Assembly (NCBI GenBank): GCA_913056345.1
Contig: CAJXMH010000028.1
Location: 1-40,521 of the forward strand
Direction: 5' to 3'
Source of the DNA: an uncultured Flavobacteriales bacterium
GTDB lineage: Bacteria > Bacteroidota > Bacteroidia > Flavobacteriales_E > Vicingaceae
Length of the DNA: 40,521 bases
Numbering within the stretch: the stretch's first letter is position 1; every line of letters starts with the position of its first letter. The notes under the pieces are model-generated. The model had not been told where the DNA came from and did not search any database. It saw nothing but the letters and a program-made list of their open reading frames with translations. A program made the translations under genes and the position numbers. Positions 35,354 to 40,521 of this stretch are shown in pieces.

Positions 35354-36207
35354 TGGAACCTAGAGACCCTATTTTGAAAAATGAACTTGAGGAAATCGGA
35401 GCTATTCGAATTCCTAATTTTTTAAATGAGGACTCTTTATTAATGATCACAAAACTCTATGAGGAACTTGAATTAAGTGATCTAGGTAAAATTTACTCGA
35501 ATGTAAAGGATAGAACGAGCGAATATAACTATCGAGTGGATAAAACGTTTAAAGAAATCTTTGCTCCTGCAATTGCTAAACATTTTCTGAATTATCAATT
35601 AGGAGGAGGTGCATTTTTAATAAAAGGTACCGGAGAGAAAAGCGAGTCTTCTTTGCACCAAGATTGGAATATCGTTGATGAGTCTAAATACTCCTCTGCT
35701 GCAATTTTTTGCCCGACACAGGATGTAGATGAGAAAAATGGTTGTATTCAAGTTATTGCAGGTAGTCACAAGTGGTTTAAAAACATCCGTTCTTTTGAAT
35801 ATCCTTCTCCTTATTTAACCTTTGAACAAGTAAATAAGGGACTTGTGGCAATTCCTGCTAAAGCAGGAGACGCAATAGTTTTCAGACATAATGTAATCCA
35901 TGGATCTAAACCCAATTTGACAGAATCGAACCGCGTTGCAGCCTCCATGAGTATTGCCACCAAAAATGCTGACTTTTTGCACTATAAGTGGAATGGGTCC
36001 TATTTCGACACTATAAAGGCTAATTCCGACTTCTTCTGTAAAGTTGTTCCTTCTCTATACTCAGGCAAAAAATTAACTGAAAAAACTATAGAAAGAACGC
36101 CGTTTGACCTATCTAATGTTCTTGATTCTAAGGACTTTATAACAAGGTATAAAAAAGCATATACTATGAGATGGTACGAATCTATTATCAACAAATTTTT
36201 TGATTAA
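35353..36207 (+). CDS. PhyH-family Fe(II)/2-oxoglutarate dioxygenase (canonical triad)
   Basis: A 284-residue phytanoyl-CoA dioxygenase-like enzyme, from the ATG at 35353 that overlaps the previous stop (TGATG). The iron triad is complete: His102-Gln-Asp104 (LHQDWN) and His183 (VIHGSKP), with Arg194 eleven residues on for 2-oxoglutarate. The VDEKNGCIQVIAGSH block and AKAGDAIVF are family landmarks. It should hydroxylate or otherwise oxidise a small substrate, perhaps a sugar, lipid or terpenoid of this pathway. It is a distant relative of the HxN protein at 24908-25783 and serves as the internal comparison for that odd motif. Its stop overlaps the next gene by eight bases. Confidence 0.88.
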   Translation: MEPRDPILKNELEEIGAIRIPNFLNEDSLLMITKLYEELELSDLGKIYSNVKDRTSEYNYRVDKTFKEIFAPAIAKHFLNYQLGGGAFLIKGTGEKSESSLHQDWNIVDESKYSSAAIFCPTQDVDEKNGCIQVIAGSHKWFKNIRSFEYPSPYLTFEQVNKGLVAIPAKAGDAIVFRHNVIHGSKPNLTESNRVAASMSIATKNADFLHYKWNGSYFDTIKANSDFFCKVVPSLYSGKKLTEKTIERTPFDLSNVLDSKDFITRYKKAYTMRWYESIINKFFD

Positions 36208-38668
36208 ACTGAAAAAATATTACCCTCTTTCTATTATTATTCTTATTGGACTCGTATTTGGAAACACTCTTTTTAACCAATACAACCTCGATGATGAGCT
36301 TGTAACTCGAAATCACCCTTTAACAAGCCCTGAAAAAAATCAATCACTTAGTAAACTCTTTCAAAGCAATTATGAACAAAGCGAAACCATAAACCATGGC
36401 TATAGGCCTATTGCACTGCTAAGCTTCTACTTAGAACATAAGCTCTTTGGAGAATCGCCTTTTGTTAGTCATTTGATTAACCTAATTCTTTATGCCTTGC
36501 TTAGCCTATTGTTGTATCATTTACTACTCCTCATCTTCATGAATATAAAAAGGGAGTATCTACTTGTTATTGTACTTCTTTTTGCTTGTCTTCCTATCCA
36601 TACAGAAGTTGTAGCAAGTATAAAAAACAGGGATGAAATACTAAGTTTTCTCTTTCTTAGCATGGGCTTGATCTCAAGTATTAATTGGATAAAAAAGGGT
36701 AATTTCCTCTTTCTTTTGTTAACTGCCTTTGCACTCTGCCTCTCTTTACTATCCAAAAAAAGTTCTGTCCCTATAATTTTATTGACTCCAATCATTCTCG
36801 TTTTCTATTCAACGATTGAAATTTCCGTTAAAAAGGCAATTGGACTGTTTTTCTCGTTCTCTTTCCCCTTCTCTTTATTGGTTATTAATTACAGTTTGTC
36901 ATTGGGAGTCTATCTCTCAATTGCTTGTTTTTTGCTTTTCTCAGCCTCTTATCTAAGTCACAAAAAACTTAGCAATTACCTTGATTCGTATCGTTTTGTA
37001 GAGGTTCTTGGCTTATTTATATCATTGTTTCTTATTCTCTTTAGCCTTTTTCATCAAGATCAAACTTTTTATCTAATCGCATTAGCGTGTTTAGGTATTT
37101 TAATCAGAAGGCATCAATTATTGTTTATAATTATCAGCTCTGTTTTCTCCTGCATTGGCTTTTTAATGTTTTACGAATCGTATTTTATTTTCTATTCCAT
37201 TTTCTTATTGAGCGGAGGTATCTATGCTTTAAAAGATGAAAGACATGTAAATAAAGCCCTAATCGTATTACTCTTCTTAACTATTCTAATAGCAACCTTA
37301 AAAAAAGAAGAGGTCACCTACTCTATTGTCTTACTCATTCCCTCCTTCGTGCTTCTAAGCGAAAGAATTCATAAATACTTGCCAGTAGCTATTTCACTAA
37401 TTACTTTAATTGTTAGTGGTTTATTTTTCAGTGTTTCTATTCTAGTAATTGGGTTAAACGCCCTAACCATAGTATCCCTTGTAATTAAGTTAAAAACACA
37501 GAGGATTAAAGCCATCAGCCTGACTATGCTTTTGGTGCTTTTCAGCGTTTCACTAAGCTCTTCTTTTGAAGAAAGTCCTACTTTTTTCAAAACACTTTCC
37601 AAACAGGCTTCCGAAAAGGTTGAGGAAAATTTGATCGGTAGAGAACTCAGCTATATTGAAAACCCTCTTATAACAGAACACTCTTCTATTAGACGATTAA
37701 ATGCAGGTTTCCATACTATAGGCAAGTATCTTAGCTTAAGCGCGGTCCCTTATCAATTGAGCTTTTATTATGGTTATTCCAAGATTTCTCCTTCAGACTT
37801 CACTCTTGTTATTTCCATTTTAGTTTTCGTCCTTTTGAGTCTTGCGCTTTTTTATGCCTTCAACAAAAGGCAGGAAAATCCAATGTTGTTGTTCGGTCTT
37901 TTTTGGTTTTTATTGGCCATTCTGCCTTTTAGCAATTGGTTTTTTTTAATTGCAGGTGTAGTTGGTGAAAGACTAAGCTTTGTTGCATCATTTGGGTTTT
38001 GCATTTTCATCGGAGGACTCTTTTATCAACTAGATTCCGTTAAGCTCATTAATAAAAGAGTAAGTATTTCACTTTCAATTGCCGCTCTGCTTATTGTAGT
38101 ATTCTCTGCTAGGTCTATTGCTAGGAACCAACAGTGGGAAAACCACCTTACGCTTATGAAAGCAGATATTAAACACCTTGAAAATTCAGCTCAAGCAAAT
38201 TACCTACTAGCCATTAATGGACTGAAAAGCCTTACTACATCGTCTAATTCAAATGAGACAAGTCAAAAGCTTGCGTTGGCAGAAAAACACCTCAAAAAAT
38301 CAATTGAAATATATGATGGATTAGATACCTACCACCAAGAGCTTGGCAAAGTATACCTTGCAAAAAATGAATTAGAAAAAGCTGAAAGCTGTTTTAAGAA
38401 GGCTATTCAACTAGAACCCAACTCCATCGTTGCTAATCAAGAGCTAATTAAAATTAGTTTCAGCCTTAAAAAGCATGAACAAGTTATAAAATATGGTGAG
38501 TATTATTTAAAAAGAGATCCTAATCAATCTTTAATCTTTGAAATGGTAGCTTTTTCTGCTTTCTATCTTGATGATACCCAAAAAACAATCAAATACGCCA
38601 AAATAGGTCTTCAATACTTCCCCAACAACAAGAACTTAAAAGAGTTAGTCTATCGGTTAAATGGCTAA
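36200..38668 (+). CDS. GT-C/TMTC-like polytopic membrane protein with C-terminal TPRs, TTG start
   Basis: An 822-residue protein. The TTG at 36200 is the only reasonable start since no ATG occurs before the first membrane helix; it overlaps the previous gene by eight bases. About 15 or more hydrophobic segments fill residues 8 to about 640. After the first comes NQYNLDDELV, with Asp31-Asp32-Glu33 where GT-C sugar transferases keep their acidic catalytic motif. A loop with HGYRPIALLSFYLE and then a helix resembles eukaryotic TMTC and bacterial Dol-P-mannose-dependent relatives. Residues about 650-822 are TPR-like helices (LAEKHLKKSIEI, AESCFKKAIQLEPNS). It may use a polyprenyl-phosphate sugar such as that made by the enzyme at 15603-16523 to glycosylate a periplasmic acceptor, with TPRs binding a partner. 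Confidence 0.72.
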   Translation: MIKLKKYYPLSIIILIGLVFGNTLFNQYNLDDELVTRNHPLTSPEKNQSLSKLFQSNYEQSETINHGYRPIALLSFYLEHKLFGESPFVSHLINLILYALLSLLLYHLLLLIFMNIKREYLLVIVLLFACLPIHTEVVASIKNRDEILSFLFLSMGLISSINWIKKGNFLFLLLTAFALCLSLLSKKSSVPIILLTPIILVFYSTIEISVKKAIGLFFSFSFPFSLLVINYSLSLGVYLSIACFLLFSASYLSHKKLSNYLDSYRFVEVLGLFISLFLILFSLFHQDQTFYLIALACLGILIRRHQLLFIIISSVFSCIGFLMFYESYFIFYSIFLLSGGIYALKDERHVNKALIVLLFLTILIATLKKEEVTYSIVLLIPSFVLLSERIHKYLPVAISLITLIVSGLFFSVSILVIGLNALTIVSLVIKLKTQRIKAISLTMLLVLFSVSLSSSFEESPTFFKTLSKQASEKVEENLIGRELSYIENPLITEHSSIRRLNAGFHTIGKYLSLSAVPYQLSFYYGYSKISPSDFTLVISILVFVLLSLALFYAFNKRQENPMLLFGLFWFLLAILPFSNWFFLIAGVVGERLSFVASFGFCIFIGGLFYQLDSVKLINKRVSISLSIAALLIVVFSARSIARNQQWENHLTLMKADIKHLENSAQANYLLAINGLKSLTTSSNSNETSQKLALAEKHLKKSIEIYDGLDTYHQELGKVYLAKNELEKAESCFKKAIQLEPNSIVANQELIKISFSLKKHEQVIKYGEYYLKRDPNQSLIFEMVAFSAFYLDDTQKTIKYAKIGLQYFPNNKNLKELVYRLNG

Positions 38669-39222
38669 TCCAAACTCAATTTCCTTCCGGTAACCCACCA
38701 AGCGTCTGTGATGCCGTTCTGCTTTTCTTTCTCAGCCATTTGTCTTGCTTCTGCCATGCTGTAGGCTTGCTTATGGATCAAATGGTACCATGTCCCCTTA
38801 CTGTTCTGTACGATCATCAAAGGTGCATCCTTTTGCATCGTGATTAAGGCTTTCTGGATCCGCTCTTCATTACCTCTTGCCGCTACTACTACATAGTAAG
38901 ATTCGCTGTTTAAAGTAGTACTGGCTGACTTAGGCTCAATGTCATACCTAAATTTACCTGATATCAATTCATCTACCTCGCCTTTTAGGTTGTTCATCTC
39001 TCTCTGTAGCTCTTTTACGATCACCAAGACTTCGTCTAGCTTGATCGACAAGCTGTCTTTTTCTCCTGTCTCATTTCCACTTAGCAACTTATCCAAGCGG
39101 CTATTCAGCTCATCAATCTTTTGCTTATTGCCCTCCACCTTCGCTGTGTCTTGGGCTTGTGAATTGATATTGAAGAATAGTAGCGTGGCTAATAGACCTA
39201 TACTGATCAGTATTCCTTTCAT
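38665..39222 (-). CDS. SPOR-like exported coiled-coil protein
   Basis: A 185-residue exported protein. Residues 1-23 are a signal peptide ending SQAQ. Residues about 28-95 have heptad-like Leu/Ile spacing (KIDELNSRLDKLL, VIVKELQREMNNL), so a coiled coil is likely. Residues about 105-180 look SPOR-like: YYVVVAARGNEERIQKAL, then WYHLIHKQAYSMAEARQMAEKEK, and finally DAWWVTG. SPOR domains bind denuded peptidoglycan, so it may tie the PorP/SprF neighbour to the cell wall. It lies 32 bases after that gene and overlaps the end of the opposing GT-C gene by four bases. Base composition looks less AT-rich than the glycan cluster. Confidence 0.72.
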   Translation of the reverse strand: MKGILISIGLLATLLFFNINSQAQDTAKVEGNKQKIDELNSRLDKLLSGNETGEKDSLSIKLDEVLVIVKELQREMNNLKGEVDELISGKFRYDIEPKSASTTLNSESYYVVVAARGNEERIQKALITMQKDAPLMIVQNSKGTWYHLIHKQAYSMAEARQMAEKEKQNGITDAWWVTGRKLSLD

Positions 39223-39254
39223 CTTAATTGTTGTTGTCCTTTTTATTTGCTTTC

Positions 39255-40370
39255 CTACTTCCCGTATTTCTGCTCTAGCTTGATGATCTGACCCTCTATA
39301 GTGCTTAACTTCTGCTCTACTTTTTTAGCGGTCTTTTTGTCATTTACTTCTTCTAGCTCCTGCAGTTTGGTTCTGATTCGCATGATCTCTGAAAACACTT
39401 CTTGCTTGCCAAACTTGTTCTGCCCTTCTTTTAGCATCGCATCAAACTTCGCTACATACTCATCTAAAGTGCTTAGGATCGCATTTTGCTTTTGCTTCTT
39501 TGGTGGCAAAAAGCTTAATCTAACTACTATCTCATTGTTGTTTGAGGCGATATTACTCAACTCACTGTTGTTCATCTCATAGGAGTATCCAATGCCAAAA
39601 GGACCAAAGTCAAAGCCCAAAGCGAAGTTTAGATTGTCGGTTGATTGGTACCCTATTTGAGTCCACACTTTCTCTTTGTAGTCTCCTCTTAACAGCACAT
39701 CAAAACGGTTGTCTAATACCGGCATGTTTTGGTAGATCACAAGCGGGGTTACCGCAAAATCACTTTCTTCAAATTGATACCGGTAGCTTACTGTTCCAAC
39801 TAAGTGCTCGGAAAGCTGCTCATCACCGATTACTAAGTGGGGTGCACTAAAACCTACTTGCAGGTTCTCATAATCATAAACCATGCCTACTCCGGCAATG
39901 AAATTGGTTTGATCGTAATAATCGCCTGCTAAGGTGGGATCGGTTTGATCGAGTAATTCTACATTACTGATCAAGTTCGGATTTAACATTCTTCTTACCG
40001 CCCCGGCTGATACGCCAAACCTTAAGTCTGAGCTCTCATCTAATTGAATCTGGTAGCTATAGGTGGCATCGTACTTTGAGAGCTCATAGGCTCCCCTACG
40101 GTCTGAAATTACCCGAGCACCTAATCCTTGCTGGTCATTCAGTGGGGCATGGATCCCAAACATAGTGTTACGGGGGGCATCACTGAATCCCGCCATATAG
40201 GTCTTGGTGTTCAAGATCGCAGAGATGTTGCCGTTATTACCCGCAAAGGCAGGGTTTAAATTGTAACGGTTCATGATGTAATTGTAGTAACCATTGGAGA
40301 GTTCTTGGCTCAATAGACTTGATGTCATCAATACTGCTCCAAATAGTAAGTATAGTGGTAACTTTTTCAT
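39255..40370 (-). CDS. PorP/SprF-family type IX secretion outer-membrane protein
   Basis: A 371-residue outer-membrane barrel protein. A signal peptide (residues 1-21, ending LLSQ) leads to the family opening: YYNYIMNRYNLNPAFAGN, followed by GFSDAPRNTMFGIHAPL and GLGARVISDRRG. Alternating strands fill residues 50 to about 285, ending VVRLSF. An extra C-terminal coiled-coil tail (residues about 300-371, for example KVEQKLSTIEGQI) is longer than in minimal family members and may pair with the coiled-coil SPOR-like protein downstream. PorP/SprF proteins work with T9SS cargo carrying type-B sorting domains, often encoded directly upstream, as here (30 bases between the genes). Confidence 0.92.
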   Translation of the reverse strand: MKKLPLYLLFGAVLMTSSLLSQELSNGYYNYIMNRYNLNPAFAGNNGNISAILNTKTYMAGFSDAPRNTMFGIHAPLNDQQGLGARVISDRRGAYELSKYDATYSYQIQLDESSDLRFGVSAGAVRRMLNPNLISNVELLDQTDPTLAGDYYDQTNFIAGVGMVYDYENLQVGFSAPHLVIGDEQLSEHLVGTVSYRYQFEESDFAVTPLVIYQNMPVLDNRFDVLLRGDYKEKVWTQIGYQSTDNLNFALGFDFGPFGIGYSYEMNNSELSNIASNNNEIVVRLSFLPPKKQKQNAILSTLDEYVAKFDAMLKEGQNKFGKQEVFSEIMRIRTKLQELEEVNDKKTAKKVEQKLSTIEGQIIKLEQKYGK

Positions 40371-40400
40371 CTTCTTTATTTTTTTGGGTAGTAGATTCTT

Positions 40401-40521
40401 TTATCTTTTAAGAGTGATGGTTCCTCGATAGTTATTAGCGGCATTCTGATTGTCTTCTAAATAGTAATAATAGATCCCTTCAGGTAGCTGTTCGCCTGCA
40501 AAAGAACCATCCCAATCATTG
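40401..40521 (-). CDS. C-terminal end of a T9SS type-B (gliding-motility) cargo protein
   Basis: Only the last 40 codons lie in the window. They read NDWDGSFAGEQLPEGIYYYY, then an acidic stretch and GTITLKR before the TAA. WDG, LPxGxYYY and GxIxLKR are the hallmarks of the CHU_C/type-B T9SS sorting domain. The gene is probably a large secreted adhesin or similar, exported with help from the PorP/SprF protein encoded 30 bases downstream. Nothing can be said of its main body. Confidence 0.88.
   Translation of the reverse strand, partial: NDWDGSFAGEQLPEGIYYYYLEDNQNAANNYRGTITLKR

Overview
The window looks like chromosomal DNA of a Bacteroidota bacterium, probably Flavobacteriales-like. It is AT-rich, and it carries type IX secretion (T9SS) hallmarks: a giant secreted protein ending in a YPNPF-type sorting domain, the tail of a second protein ending in a type-B (gliding-motility) sorting domain, and a PorP/SprF-family outer-membrane protein. 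No finer placement can be justified by reading alone. I see no rRNA, tRNA, CRISPR, insertion sequence or phage gene.

Left flank (1-14249, minus strand): two giant surface or secreted proteins in one likely operon. The first in transcription order is a 3098-residue mosaic of fibronectin-III-like, LamG, carboxypeptidase-regulatory-like, SbsA/Ig-like and BACON-like modules with a T9SS signal. The second, cut by the window edge, has fifteen full cadherin-like repeats arranged as five copies of a three-repeat A-B-C unit.

Centre (14374-38668): a large cell-surface glycan locus. It opens with an acyl carrier protein, a KASIII-like condensing enzyme, a polyprenyl-phosphate-type glycosyltransferase and a GNAT acetyltransferase (plus strand). 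A minus-strand block follows: a possible glycosyltransferase, a glycosyltransferase-TylF methyltransferase fusion, and a Wzm/Wzt ABC exporter operon with a free-standing TylF methyltransferase and an unknown 290-residue protein. A tightly packed plus-strand run comes next: glycosyltransferase, PhyH-type oxygenase with an unusual HxN motif, SDR, a cytochrome P450 fused to an alpha/alpha-toroid domain with a DxDDT terpene-cyclase-like motif, a UbiA-type prenyltransferase, a transglutaminase-like lipoprotein, AsnB, two GT8-like enzymes, a small membrane protein, a canonical PhyH and a GT-C/TPR membrane protein. Most neighbours overlap or lie within about 10 bases, so they are probably co-expressed.

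Right flank (38665-40521, minus strand): a SPOR-like coiled-coil protein, a PorP/SprF protein and the end of a T9SS type-B cargo protein, a common Bacteroidota arrangement.

Interpretation: the locus probably builds, modifies and exports an envelope polysaccharide through an ABC-dependent route, with methylation as a possible chain-end or decoration step. The surprising part is 24908-30687, where oxygenases, a dehydrogenase, a P450/DxDD-toroid fusion and a UbiA enzyme lie inside the glycan gene run. This suggests an isoprenoid-containing product, possibly a prenylated or terpenoid glycolipid. That product is inference; the motifs and gene order are directly visible.
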